In this document: in pieces, positions 7,416 to 15,947 of the stretch | Position numbering within the stretch: the first letter of the stretch is position 1 | How the letters are laid out: each line of letters starts with the position of its first letter | Source of the DNA: Leptospiraceae bacterium | Lineage (GTDB): Bacteria > Spirochaetota > Leptospiria > Leptospirales > Leptospiraceae | Reading direction: 5' to 3' | NCBI GenBank assembly: GCA_016711485.1 | Contig: JADJSX010000003.1 | Coordinates: forward strand, 1 to 17,379 | DNA: 17,379 nucleotides | The notes under the pieces: generated by a model | Database searches by the model: none | What the model was told of the DNA's origin: nothing | The model's input: only the letters and a program-made list of their open reading frames with translations | Position numbers and translations under genes: made by a program

Positions 7416-9817
7416 GTGAAATATTTTATGAAAAAACAAATTTCTACAATTTTAATAATTCTTATTTGTGTAACAACAATCTACTTATTCAATCGACCAT
7501 TTACGGAAACATTTCCCGTAACTGATTTTGGAATTGTGAAAATTATAACTGAGACAACCGAATCTAGTTCCCAGAAAGTGGAAGATTCTATTACGATTCC
7601 AATTGAAAAATCTCTAAAAAATATAGATGGAATTAAGACATTTGTTACCACAACGATCTCCGGTCGATCGGAAATTGAAATTCATTCCAAAGAAAATACT
7701 TCTATTGAATTATTTAAAAAAGTAAGTGAACAAGTTAGTAAAGTGGGGTTACCTATAAACGAAAAACCTAAAATTAAATCAATGAATACAAATGATTCCC
7801 CTATCTTGGAAGTAGCTATTACAAAGTCGAACTCTAGCTTCGAAACGGTAAACGAAGTTTGCAATAAACTACAAAATAAGATTCAACCTAAAATCAACCA
7901 ATTTGGAAAATTAAAATGTATAATTGATAACAAAAAAGTAAATGGAAAATCTGCCGCGATTTTAACGTTAACCGCTTTAACGGGACAGGATCAAATTAGT
8001 TTAGTCAAAAAGACACAAAAAGAATTGAGTGGGGATTTGGATACTTATGGTCTTATATTTCTAAATAACTCTAATAAATATTTACTAGAAAAACTTTTTA
8101 ATAACCTGTTGATAATTTTCCTTTTTTTACTCGTTGCTGGAATCATATTATTTTTCTTAAATCGTTCGGTTATCCTTAATTTTGCGCTTAGTTTTACAGG
8201 AATCATTGTTTTCTCTATTTTAGTTTTAAATTTAGGTAAACAAAGTTTTAACATAATTTCAAGTCAGACATTGAATTTCGCTCTTCCCCTAATTTTACTT
8301 TCAACATTTTATTTTATAAATTTTTCAGACTCAAAAGAAAATAGTTTCTCAGCAAAAAAAAGAGGATTGTTTATAGTAAGTATAGGCTTATTACTATTTT
8401 CCTTTCTATGTTTTCCATTTTTAGCAACGAATGGAATTTTTGGAAAATTTCTTTCCACAGGTGTTTATACAGTTTTAGTTTTACTTGCTGTTTGCGTTTT
8501 ATTTTTATTACCGTATACGATAAACGATATAAGTCATTCCTTAGAAGGAAATAAAATACCGAGTGAAAAAATTTACCAATTCTTTAACTATTTCACCAAA
8601 ACTCGGTTTTGGGTTTTCCTTTCTTTTGCCTCATTATTATTAATTTTTATGCTTACAATAGTTTTAATTACCACACAAGGGAAGTTCAAATTATTTCCTG
8701 ACGAAAACCCAACAAATTATCGATTTGTATTAAAGGCTAATTCTCAATCACAAGCCTCTGTAATTGAAAATGAAATAATTAGAATTGAAAACATTCTGCA
8801 AAATTACAATCAGGAAATTGAATTCTATGTTTCTCTAATTGGTAAAATAAAAAAAGATGAAAATGATCCATATGCATTATATGGACAACAATTCGCTCAA
8901 ATTTCAATTCGTTTAAACGAACGGACAAAAGAAGAAAACGAACGTTTCATCAATCATCTTAAAACTTCGATCACACCTCCCAATAATATCCATTTGGAAT
9001 TGGAGAAATTAAATTTTGCTCCACCAAAATCAAAACCTATTTCTATTGAATTATCAGGTGAAAATAAAGAACGTTTGCAAGAGACTTCAAAATTTATTTG
9101 GAAAAACTTTCCTCCTTATCTGGAGTTATAAACCCAGAACTTTCACACCCTGAATATGACGGCGAGTATTTACGTCGTCGAGATTTTTCTCCCATTCTTG
9201 AAATAGTTGCTGATTTAGATGAAAAAGTAACTACAAGAAGGAATGTTCATTCGGAGATTCAGTTACTAGAAAAAATTTTACCAACAGGCATTCAAGTAAA
9301 ACCATTTGAGGATATGGAAATGGAAAAGAATACGCAAAATACTTCTTATGCGTATTTAACTTTTTTAGGATTAATGTTTTTTACGACGGTTCTACTTGCA
9401 TTTTATTATTCATCCCCATGGCCAGTATTCATTGGGTTAATAATGCCGTTCCTTTCAATATCTGGACCAATGATTATAAATATAATATTCGGTGAGTATA
9501 TATCTTTATATACAATCATGATAATAATTGTGTTTTTCCCTGTAACGTATTTGGGCTTCCTAGTACTATTGGAAAATATTCGGAATAGAAATTCTGTAAT
9601 ACTTGGAGCGATTGATTCAATCTCTGTTAACTTTTATCTTCCCGCTGGAATTGCACTATTAGGATTATTTTCTCATTTTTTCAATTATCGAAATATACTT
9701 CCTACCGAACTTCTATCCTTTAGCGGAGCGTTTATATATCATATTTTATTTTTAGGATTTTTTCTGCCTATCATACTTCATTTTTTACCATTCGGAATAA
9801 TAAAGAAAAATAAATAA
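7416..9817 (+). pseudogene. Reduced RND (AcrB-like) permease-like protein, one frameshift
   Basis: Restoring one A in the A5 run at 9102-9106 joins two frames into about 800 residues; as written the protein stops at 9131. Order: helix 1 (about 8-26), a porter region with RND signatures ('TETTESSSQKVEDSITIPIEKSLKNIDGI', split across residues 45-73; 'KVNGKSAAILTLTALTGQD', 174-192), helices 2-6 (about 227-370), helix 7 (about 398-418), a second porter region, and helices 8-12. AcrB-type pumps have about 1,020-1,050 residues. Helix 2 starts some 110 residues early here and the second porter is also short, so both docking-domain insertions seem missing. The helix-4 Asp-Asp pair is replaced (LLSTFYF at about 294-300), and I see no Lys in the helix-10 region. 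The GTG start gives the family-like opening 'MKYFMKKQIS'; the ATG 12 bases later is possible. No adaptor or TolC gene is adjacent. Drug efflux should not be assumed. Confidence 0.65.
9102..9106 (+). other. A5 run carrying the frameshift of the RND-like gene
   Basis: As written, the frame ends 'WKNFPPYLEL' and stops at 9131. One extra A gives 'WKKLSSLSGVINPEL', which fits the RND pattern 'L..l.GV.d' and stays open to 9817. Confidence 0.7.
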
Positions 9818-9882
9818 TATATGATCCTATCTATACCGTCTATCGTATACTATTTTATAAAATTAGATTAACTTTAAATAAA

Positions 9883-9913
9883 ATCCTGCATAATTTCATT
9901 TATTATGCAGGAT
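9883..9913. terminator. Bidirectional hairpin terminator between convergent genes
   Basis: A perfect 12-base inverted repeat (ATCCTGCATAAT at 9883-9894, ATTATGCAGGAT at 9902-9913) encloses a 7-base loop. It lies 65 bases after the RND-like stop and includes the last codons and stop of the convergent acyltransferase gene (TGA complement at 9896-9898). The plus-strand side has only a weak T run afterwards; the minus-strand side is followed by TTTATTTAAAG. Position and stem strength make a shared terminator likely. Confidence 0.65.
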
Positions 9914-11806
9914 GACAGTTAACGCTTTTTCAAATATTTTTCGAAATCTCCACAATTCGGCTATCGCTAAGTGATTGTCATCCGAAAATAACGAATGTCC
10001 GTCAATCACATAGTCACACCTTCCACTACTGCACTGGACTTCATCCGGTCTCACAAACACAATATCGTTTCGGTTTTCAAAATGAGCAATAACACTGGAA
10101 TATTTATCCTGAAAATCTTGCATGGAAGTATACAAGGGGAGTTCTGTAGATCGACCAAATGCTAAATTACGCCCTGTTATGGAAGCGACATCCCATCCCG
10201 GAGTTACAATTGGACCTATTAATATTACCTTTTTGCCACTCCTAATTATTCGATTAATTGTTTTGTCTAAACCATCAATCATCATTTGAGCAGATGATGC
10301 ATTTGTAGCTGAGGTTTTTACCTTGGCGATAAAACTATCCCATGTTGTACTAAGTACGACTACGCGTGTTTTATCCAACTTAATTACTCCATCAATATTT
10401 CGATTTGCAAGTTGCGTGCATTCTGAATTAATATTAATATCATAAGTAGGCAAACATCCATTAGCCGGAACTAGAAGTCCAAATAAAGAGTGACTTCTAA
10501 AAATTTCTCGAAACAAAGGCGCATACATTTGAGCGTGAGAATTACCAAGAAGGACAACATCGGCATCATTTGGATTACGCGACGGAAGTACTAATACACA
10601 GGCACGGGACTGATCGAAATACAAATAATCTGACATATCGCAACGATAATTTGTGCCTACTGCAGAATTAATCTGCATCGCAGAAGGATTAAGTCTATTT
10701 GGAAATCCAGATTGAATTATTACTACTCCAGCGACTATCGTTAAAATCATGACCAAAGTAATTACAATTCTCCGAACTCTCTGAATCGTATATAAAGTCG
10801 AACGGAAAGGTGATTCAATATAACGCCATGATACTATCGCAATGGAAAACATAAATATAATGGCTCCCATCATTTCAGATATAGTCAAATCACGAACAAG
10901 GTAGTATTTTAAAAATACTATAACAGGCCAGTGCCATAAATAGAGCGAATAAGAAATGAGCCCTATAAATACAATCCATCTCCTCGAAAGTAAACTGTTA
11001 ACTAGGTGTCTCTCACGTAACCCACTAAATAAGATAAAAGTACCTAACACGACAAAAAATGGATCTGGAACAAATGGAAGATTCCAGTGCCAACTATTCG
11101 TGAGGCTAACAATGATTAGCGTCAAACCTGCATATCCGAAACCCGCCATAGTTTTTGGAGTAAATTCAAATTTAGTCGGGAGTAACGCTATAATTGCACC
11201 AGCGCAGATTTCCCATACACGGGTCGGTAACAAATAGAAGGCAGGGAGATTCGCTCCGAATTTAAGTGCGAATACATTGCTGACAAGTGAACCAAAACAA
11301 AAACCGACTAGAACAATCAATGTCCAACTCTTCGCTTTCCTAAACAAAAATAATAAAAACAATGGAAATAAAAGATAGAACTGCTCTTCTACCCCAAGGG
11401 ACCATAAATGCAATAATGGTTTTTCTTCTGCTACTCGTGAAAAATAATTTGTATCTCGCCAAAAATAGATATTCGCAACAAAAGTCAATGTAGCAAATAT
11501 ACTTTTTGCAAAACCGATCAGATCAAGAGGAAGAAAAATTAGGATAGAAATAACGGTAGTCGCAATAAGTACAATAAGAAGCGCAGGAAAAATTCTTCGA
11601 ACCCGTCGGTCATAAAAACGAATGATCGAAAATTTATCCTCCAATATTTCCCGCCAAATAATAGTCGTGATCAAATAACCCGACAATACAAAAAAAATGT
11701 CTACACCAAGATATCCACCCGGCAGAAATTTTCGGGAGAAGTGATAAATAATCACGGATAATACCGCGATTGCGCGTAAACCATCCACATCTGGACGATA
11801 AGTCAT
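9896..11806 (-). CDS. OafA/YrhL-type acyltransferase fused to a C-terminal SGNH domain
   Basis: An intact 636-residue protein. Residues 1-365 are an acyltransferase-3 membrane domain: 'RPDVDGLRA' (4-12), the proposed catalytic His22 in 'YHF', 'GVDIFFVLSGYLI' (34-46), 'LHLWSLGVEEQFY' (132-144), 'SYSLYLWHWP' (285-294) and 'W(R)YIESPFR' (327-335), with about ten helices. Residues 380-636 form a periplasmic SGNH domain with Ser423 in 'GNSHAQ' and the D-x-x-H pair (609/612) in 'SDDNHL'. Fusions of this layout take an acyl group, usually acetyl, through the membrane and place it on O-antigen or another surface glycan. Shine-Dalgarno GGAGG stands nine bases before the ATG. Sampled lines run 40-48 % G+C, clearly above the adjoining genes, which suggests separate acquisition. 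The acceptor sugar is unknown. Family call very sure. Confidence 0.93.
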   Translation of the reverse strand: MTYRPDVDGLRAIAVLSVIIYHFSRKFLPGGYLGVDIFFVLSGYLITTIIWREILEDKFSIIRFYDRRVRRIFPALLIVLIATTVISILIFLPLDLIGFAKSIFATLTFVANIYFWRDTNYFSRVAEEKPLLHLWSLGVEEQFYLLFPLFLLFLFRKAKSWTLIVLVGFCFGSLVSNVFALKFGANLPAFYLLPTRVWEICAGAIIALLPTKFEFTPKTMAGFGYAGLTLIIVSLTNSWHWNLPFVPDPFFVVLGTFILFSGLRERHLVNSLLSRRWIVFIGLISYSLYLWHWPVIVFLKYYLVRDLTISEMMGAIIFMFSIAIVSWRYIESPFRSTLYTIQRVRRIVITLVMILTIVAGVVIIQSGFPNRLNPSAMQINSAVGTNYRCDMSDYLYFDQSRACVLVLPSRNPNDADVVLLGNSHAQMYAPLFREIFRSHSLFGLLVPANGCLPTYDININSECTQLANRNIDGVIKLDKTRVVVLSTTWDSFIAKVKTSATNASSAQMMIDGLDKTINRIIRSGKKVILIGPIVTPGWDVASITGRNLAFGRSTELPLYTSMQDFQDKYSSVIAHFENRNDIVFVRPDEVQCSSGRCDYVIDGHSLFSDDNHLAIAELWRFRKIFEKALTVILHNK

Positions 11807-11852
11807 TATATTAATCCTCCGTCAAAGGAACTCGCACTGTTAAAATCAAAGC

Positions 11853-12167
11853 GTGATTTTAAAGCATTTAAACAATGGTCTCTATATAAAAGAAATTTTA
11901 TATACTATCCTTCGGATTCTTTTGGCAAGGCCTAGATTTAAAGATTTTTTCAGTCTTGTGATTCAATCCAATCCTCGTATATCTGAAGTTTTTTTATTAT
12001 TGATTGACCTTACGCAAAATAGGAATTTTACGAAAATGAGGTCTAATTTAAGTATATTAGATAAAGCTAATGAATTAATGAATAAGCAGGTTTGGGCGGC
12101 AGCCCAAGTCGCCGACAGGCTCTCTAGCTCTCACCTCAACGCGCTTGCGCGTAAGGTGAGTTATTGA
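11853..12167 (+). other. Doubtful open frame; possible C-terminal remnant of a glycosyltransferase running into a repeat
   Basis: A 104-residue frame opens with GTG at 11853 and no convincing ribosome site. Its first half ('ILLARPRFKDFFSLVIQSN') has the look of the C-terminal tail of some spirochaete glycosyltransferases. The second half, from about 12005, is simply the translation of dispersed-repeat copy B. Either it is the tail of a lost gene whose end was overtaken by the repeat, or a chance open frame. No domain is present and I would not call it a working gene. Confidence 0.2.
12005..12165 (+). repeat. Dispersed intergenic repeat, copy B
   Basis: It shares three blocks in the same order with the reverse complement of copy A: ttacgcaaaat (12010-12020), a 29-base block at 12051-12079 differing at two positions, and gtaaggtgagtta (12151-12163, 13 of 13). 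Spacing between blocks differs (41 against 32 bases, then 72 against about 112), so the middle has diverged. It also contains an internal palindrome gcgcttgcgc near 12141-12150. It lies in the gap between the OafA-type and AlgI-like genes. Confidence 0.6.
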
Positions 12168-12207
12168 GTTGTTTATTTCCCTTATTTTAGCACAATAATA
12201 TCAACGT

Positions 12208-13650
12208 CTAAAATCTAAAATAAATAAATGGATTGTATGTCCCACTTGCCAAGTAAGAAACACAAATCATAAATAATAGGAGAAGTAAAATATATTTAAC
12301 TATTCTAAAAATCATTGAAGAATATATATTTTTTCGTAAATTTATAATGGAATTAAACGTAATGATTTTCTGCTTCATTAAATGAATGATTGGTGTAGAA
12401 GCAATAACACCTACAATAATCATAAAATAAAATTCTGAATTCATAAGTTTAATTAAATTATATTGATCCATATCTAATTCATATCCTTTAAATGCGAATA
12501 AGGTTTTTATGAATATAAATGCACTAGAAAGATTCTCTGCTCTAAAAAATACCCAACCAATCATAACTACAAAAATTGTATAAACATGTTCGATAAAAAT
12601 ATTTACTGAAACAATTTTTTTAAAATTTTCAAACCTTTCCAAAATTAAGAAAATTCCATGCCAAGCTCCCCATACGATAAATGTCCAATTAGCTCCATGC
12701 CAAAGACCACATAATACAAAGACAGTAATTAGATTAAAATAAGTATTAATATTAGAACGTCGACTTCCACCAAGCGGTATATATAAATAATCCCGAAACC
12801 AAGTAGAAAGAGAAATATGCCATCTCCTCCAAAAATCCTGAATGGAATTGGCAGAATAAGGATAATTAAAATTCTCTAAAAATTTAAATCCAAAGATAGA
12901 CCCCAAACCTATCGCCATGTCAGAGTAACCAGAAAAATCAAAGTATATTTGCAGAGAATAACAAATTACCCCTAACCAAGCTTCTGAAGTTGATAGATTG
13001 TTTGGATTTATTTCGAAAACTTTATCTGCAAATAGGGCAACCGAGTTTGCTATGATTACTTTTTTCGCTAGCCCAATAATAAATCTCTGTATACCATAAA
13101 CAATTTTTTCTTGTGTAAGAATATTATTTATTACATCATTTAATATATCTTTATATCTTACAATTGGTCCTGCAATCAACTGAGAAAATAAAGAAATATA
13201 CATTGCGAAATGAATAAAATTTTTTGTTCCTTTTACATCTTTTCTATATACGTCAATTAAATATGATATACCTTGAAACGTAAAAAAAGAAATTCCAATT
13301 GGTAAATGAATTTTCGGATTACGTAATCCGTTCACTCCTGCATCAATCAATGACTGTGAAAAAAAGGAAAAGTATTTATAATAAAAAAGTAATAATAAAT
13401 TAATTAGAATCGAAACAAAAAGTATTTTTTTTCTGTGATGGTTATCGAATTTTTCGATTACAATACCTGAAAAATAATTCAGGAATATACTGAATAACAT
13501 TACTTCTAAATATTTACCTTCTCCCCAAAAATAAAAAAGAAGGTTAGTCACTAACAAAAACATAAACCTAAATTTTTTAGGCGTAACTACATAAATCAAA
13601 AATACAATAGGAAAAAATACAAACAAAAATGAAATGGAGCTAAATACCAT
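12208..13650 (-). CDS. algI-like: MBOAT-family O-acyltransferase, AlgI-like
   Basis: An intact 480-residue polytopic protein of the usual AlgI length. Landmarks: 'MVFSSISFLFVFFP' start, 'FFTFQGISYLIDVYR' (122-136), 'QIYFDFSGYSDMAIG' (234-248), 'FWRRWHISLSTWFRDYLYIP' (273-292) with His278, and the catalytic His318 in 'CGLWHGANWT'. MBOAT proteins of this branch pass an acyl group from a cytoplasmic donor through a membrane tunnel to a periplasmic partner, which puts it on a polysaccharide. The partner is the preceding gene: its TAA is separated from this ATG by two bases, so translation is coupled. In alginate producers the pair is AlgI with AlgJ/AlgX; no alginate synthesis genes are present here, so another glycan is the likely substrate. 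DltB, the teichoic-acid relative, is less likely because dltA/C/D are absent. Confidence 0.92.
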   Translation of the reverse strand: MVFSSISFLFVFFPIVFLIYVVTPKKFRFMFLLVTNLLFYFWGEGKYLEVMLFSIFLNYFSGIVIEKFDNHHRKKILFVSILINLLLLFYYKYFSFFSQSLIDAGVNGLRNPKIHLPIGISFFTFQGISYLIDVYRKDVKGTKNFIHFAMYISLFSQLIAGPIVRYKDILNDVINNILTQEKIVYGIQRFIIGLAKKVIIANSVALFADKVFEINPNNLSTSEAWLGVICYSLQIYFDFSGYSDMAIGLGSIFGFKFLENFNYPYSANSIQDFWRRWHISLSTWFRDYLYIPLGGSRRSNINTYFNLITVFVLCGLWHGANWTFIVWGAWHGIFLILERFENFKKIVSVNIFIEHVYTIFVVMIGWVFFRAENLSSAFIFIKTLFAFKGYELDMDQYNLIKLMNSEFYFMIIVGVIASTPIIHLMKQKIITFNSIINLRKNIYSSMIFRIVKYILLLLLFMICVSYLASGTYNPFIYFRF

Positions 13651-13652
13651 AT

Positions 13653-14891
13653 TTACTTTTCTAAAAAACTAAACTTTTTCAAGTCACTGAGAGAACGTTC
13701 TACGATTTCCACAATTACATAATCTGGTTTTTCTTGGAGCAAGATTTGTTGTTTCACTGTAGAAGAACGATGGAAATAAAAATACTTTTTAAATTTTTCT
13801 TTTAGTAGAGAAGATACAAAATCACCAAATGAATCTCCAAATACTATAACATTGGGCAAATTCTTATTATCCTGAGCTGCACATAGATTTCTATTTTTAG
13901 ATTTAATTATATAATTTTGTGATTCGCACGGAATAACAGATGATTTTTTTAAGTCATAAAAGAAAACCGCCTCCTCAAAGTATCCAGGAATTCCAGCTAT
14001 ATCAGATAAATCCCCTGAATGAATTTTTCTTTCTCCTATTATAAAATCAGACATTTCAAATTTTGTGACGATAGGATTGTTCAAATTAGAAATTATTTCA
14101 TTTGCAAATAAAATATTTCCTTCTGGGCTGAAGTGAGTATCTAATTGATAAAATAGCTTTTTGTTTACTTTTTTTTGAAGAAAGATACTTCTATAATCTG
14201 AAATTTTATAACTAGAATTTTCGTTCATATAATTGATTATTTGATCCAACCTAGATTCTTTCCTTGGTAGATTAGCGATCGAACTGGGAAGAAATTCAGG
14301 ATAAATTGTATGTTTGTTTGGAGCTACAACAATCAATAATCGAATATTATTCTTACTTAATGACTTTTCGAATGATTCAATATTATCCTTTATCATGAAT
14401 AAATCATGACTCGTAAATGGGGTTAATCCTAAATAGTCGGGTATACTAAACTCAGTAGGAATTAAATTATCTTTTTGACTACTTACGAGTTCAGTGTTGT
14501 AAGCTTCAATTAAAGATTTATCAACTCCTGCGAATTCTCCATTTCTCTCTATTTTTCCTGTATTAATTAAATCAAAATACAACCAATTCATTTTACCGAG
14601 AACGACTTGCGATGAGGAAGATATAGAAAAAAATTTAAGTTTAAACCTATTATGAAAGTAGATAAAATAATTTCTAAATCCAAAATTATCATCAATATAT
14701 TTTGAGAAATAATCCAGAGATGCTTTAAAACTTTTAATTGAATGAAATCTAAAATATGGGACCGGTCTACTTATCGGAATTCGATTTTCTTTAAAGGAGA
14801 TATCTGGAAAAACTTTTAATTCTGATTGAATAAGTGGAATGAATAGAATTATAAAAAAAATAAAAATAAAAATTCTATTTAAAATATTCAT
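13653..14891 (-). CDS. algJ-like: AlgJ/AlgX-like SGNH acetyltransferase partner
   Basis: An intact 412-residue protein with one N-terminal membrane anchor (about 5-22), the rest periplasmic. 'YIDDNFGFRNYFIYFHNRFK' followed by 'VVLGKMNWLYFD' is the family opening. The catalytic set fits AlgJ/AlgX: Asp251 and His253 in 'DTHFSPEG' and nucleophile Ser354 in 'FGDSFGDF', with 'YVIVEIVERS' (391-400) near the end. AlgJ/AlgX proteins receive acyl groups delivered by AlgI and esterify sugar hydroxyls. Family members usually have DTHW; Phe replaces Trp here, a mild change. Translation is coupled to the AlgI-like gene. The sequence before the ATG lacks a clear Shine-Dalgarno site but contains a TATAAT close upstream (14910-14905). 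Could be called AlgX-like, but no carbohydrate-binding C-terminal module is visible. Confidence 0.87.
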   Translation of the reverse strand: MNILNRIFIFIFFIILFIPLIQSELKVFPDISFKENRIPISRPVPYFRFHSIKSFKASLDYFSKYIDDNFGFRNYFIYFHNRFKLKFFSISSSSQVVLGKMNWLYFDLINTGKIERNGEFAGVDKSLIEAYNTELVSSQKDNLIPTEFSIPDYLGLTPFTSHDLFMIKDNIESFEKSLSKNNIRLLIVVAPNKHTIYPEFLPSSIANLPRKESRLDQIINYMNENSSYKISDYRSIFLQKKVNKKLFYQLDTHFSPEGNILFANEIISNLNNPIVTKFEMSDFIIGERKIHSGDLSDIAGIPGYFEEAVFFYDLKKSSVIPCESQNYIIKSKNRNLCAAQDNKNLPNVIVFGDSFGDFVSSLLKEKFKKYFYFHRSSTVKQQILLQEKPDYVIVEIVERSLSDLKKFSFLEK

Positions 14892-14904
14892 ATCAGGATA
14901 CCAA

Positions 14905-14910
14905 ATTATA
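14905..14910 (-). promoter_or_regulatory. Possible -10 box for the AlgJ/AlgI pair
   Basis: A perfect TATAAT on the minus strand 14 bases before the ATG, without a good -35 at 16-18 bases (TTTACT is at 14). If used, the leader would be only about seven bases long, consistent with the missing Shine-Dalgarno site. Confidence 0.25.
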
Positions 14911-14943
14911 CAAATAAACGAATAAGTAAACGTTAATATTTTT

Positions 14944-15137
14944 TAACTCACCTTACAATATCCCTGATTACGCAAGCCCATTTTTGCTATCCCAACAAAA
15001 GGTTGAAACATAATGGTAGGTTTTCCACCCATCGTTTATTCGTCCAACTGCCAAACAATGCAAATTTATTAATTCATTAGCTTGTTCTAATATACTCTAG
15101 GCCAAAAGTAATTTCCAATTTTGCGTAACTTCAGTGA
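14944..15137 (-). repeat. Dispersed intergenic repeat, copy A
   Basis: This fills most of the gap between the AlgJ-like gene and the GT2 gene. Blocks shared with copy B: 15118-15128, 15068-15096 (27 of 29 bases) and 14944-14956 (13 of 13), all in reverse complement. Blocks shared with copy C: 15121-15137 and 15044-15068. The 15121 end almost touches the GT2 stop codon. No protein is encoded; the best frame has stops. Confidence 0.6.
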
Positions 15138-15138
15138 T

Positions 15139-15945
15139 TTATTCTTTTTTTACAAAAAGCATCACTATGACCAATCTCCTAATATACTTCAAAATAGAAA
15201 AAGCAAAACAAATTGTAAATAGAAATAAATTGATATAACCGATTTTGTAAATTCTTAGAAAATTTTCCAATTCGGCCTTTTCCATTTCCCACAAATTGGA
15301 AGAAAGTCCACTCTGACCGTAATATGCCTTTGCCCCACCTCCCGTAATCACAAGTCTTTCTGGCAAAAAATAACAATTCTTGTTTTTGCAAATTCGAAAC
15401 CAATACTCTGCATCTTCCATATAACGTCTAGAGTCATCGAAATATCCTATATCATCAATTATACTCTTCTTTTTAAATATCACTGTTGATGCATGAGGAT
15501 GCATTTTAAATAACAAAGTATAAAAACTTATTTTTGTAAGTGTTGTATATTTTTTAAATATAGGTCCTATTTTTTCATTGTCTCTATTAGTACCTAAAAA
15601 ATCGATATGAGGATTTTCATTTAAAATACCTATCTGTCTTTCCAATTTTTCCGGCAACCATTCATCATCGGAGTCCAGAAATGAAATATATTCGCCACTC
15701 GAATTTTTGATTCCAGCATTTCTAGCAGAGGATACACCTCCGTTCTTTTTATCAATTATTTGAATATTAATTTGGGGGTTTTCATTTTTAACTTTTTCAA
15801 GTAGTTCTAATGAGTGATCCGTTGAACCGTCGTTTACCGCAATAATTTCATAATTTTTATACGATTGATTAAAAACTGAATTCAATGCTCTTTCGATAGA
15901 TTTTTCCGAGTTATACATTGGGATAATAACGGATACTTTTTTCAT
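15139..15945 (-). CDS. Family 2 glycosyltransferase
   Basis: An intact 268-residue GT-A fold enzyme. 'VSVIIPMYNSE' opens the nucleotide-binding half; 'VNDGSTD' (about 37-43), 'NGGVSSARNAG' (68-78), the metal-binding 'DSDDEW' (91-96) and 'MEDAEYWFRI' (176-185, presumed catalytic acid/base) are all present, so the enzyme looks active. A hydrophobic C-terminal segment from about residue 236 to 264 could attach it to the inner membrane. It would add one sugar to a growing lipid-linked glycan; donor and linkage cannot be inferred. I chose the ATG at 15945, two bases after the preceding gene's stop; an in-frame TTG at 15951 would overlap that stop. It is coupled to the GT2 upstream. Confidence 0.88.
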   Translation of the reverse strand: MKKVSVIIPMYNSEKSIERALNSVFNQSYKNYEIIAVNDGSTDHSLELLEKVKNENPQINIQIIDKKNGGVSSARNAGIKNSSGEYISFLDSDDEWLPEKLERQIGILNENPHIDFLGTNRDNEKIGPIFKKYTTLTKISFYTLLFKMHPHASTVIFKKKSIIDDIGYFDDSRRYMEDAEYWFRICKNKNCYFLPERLVITGGGAKAYYGQSGLSSNLWEMEKAELENFLRIYKIGYINLFLFTICFAFSILKYIRRLVIVMLFVKKE

Positions 15946-15947
15946 TT

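Noticed and set aside
7350..7418. A 22-codon frame starting at TTG and overlapping the RND-like GTG start
   Set aside because: No ribosome site and no recognisable motif; probably chance in AT-rich leader sequence, though translational coupling cannot be excluded.
10956..11237. 93-codon open frame on the plus strand
   Set aside because: It lies entirely inside the acyltransferase gene on the other strand, has no family features, and the minus-strand protein is unmistakable.
15179..15403. 74-codon minus-strand frame inside the GT2 gene
   Set aside because: It is an alternative frame of the well-supported glycosyltransferase, with no start context or motif.
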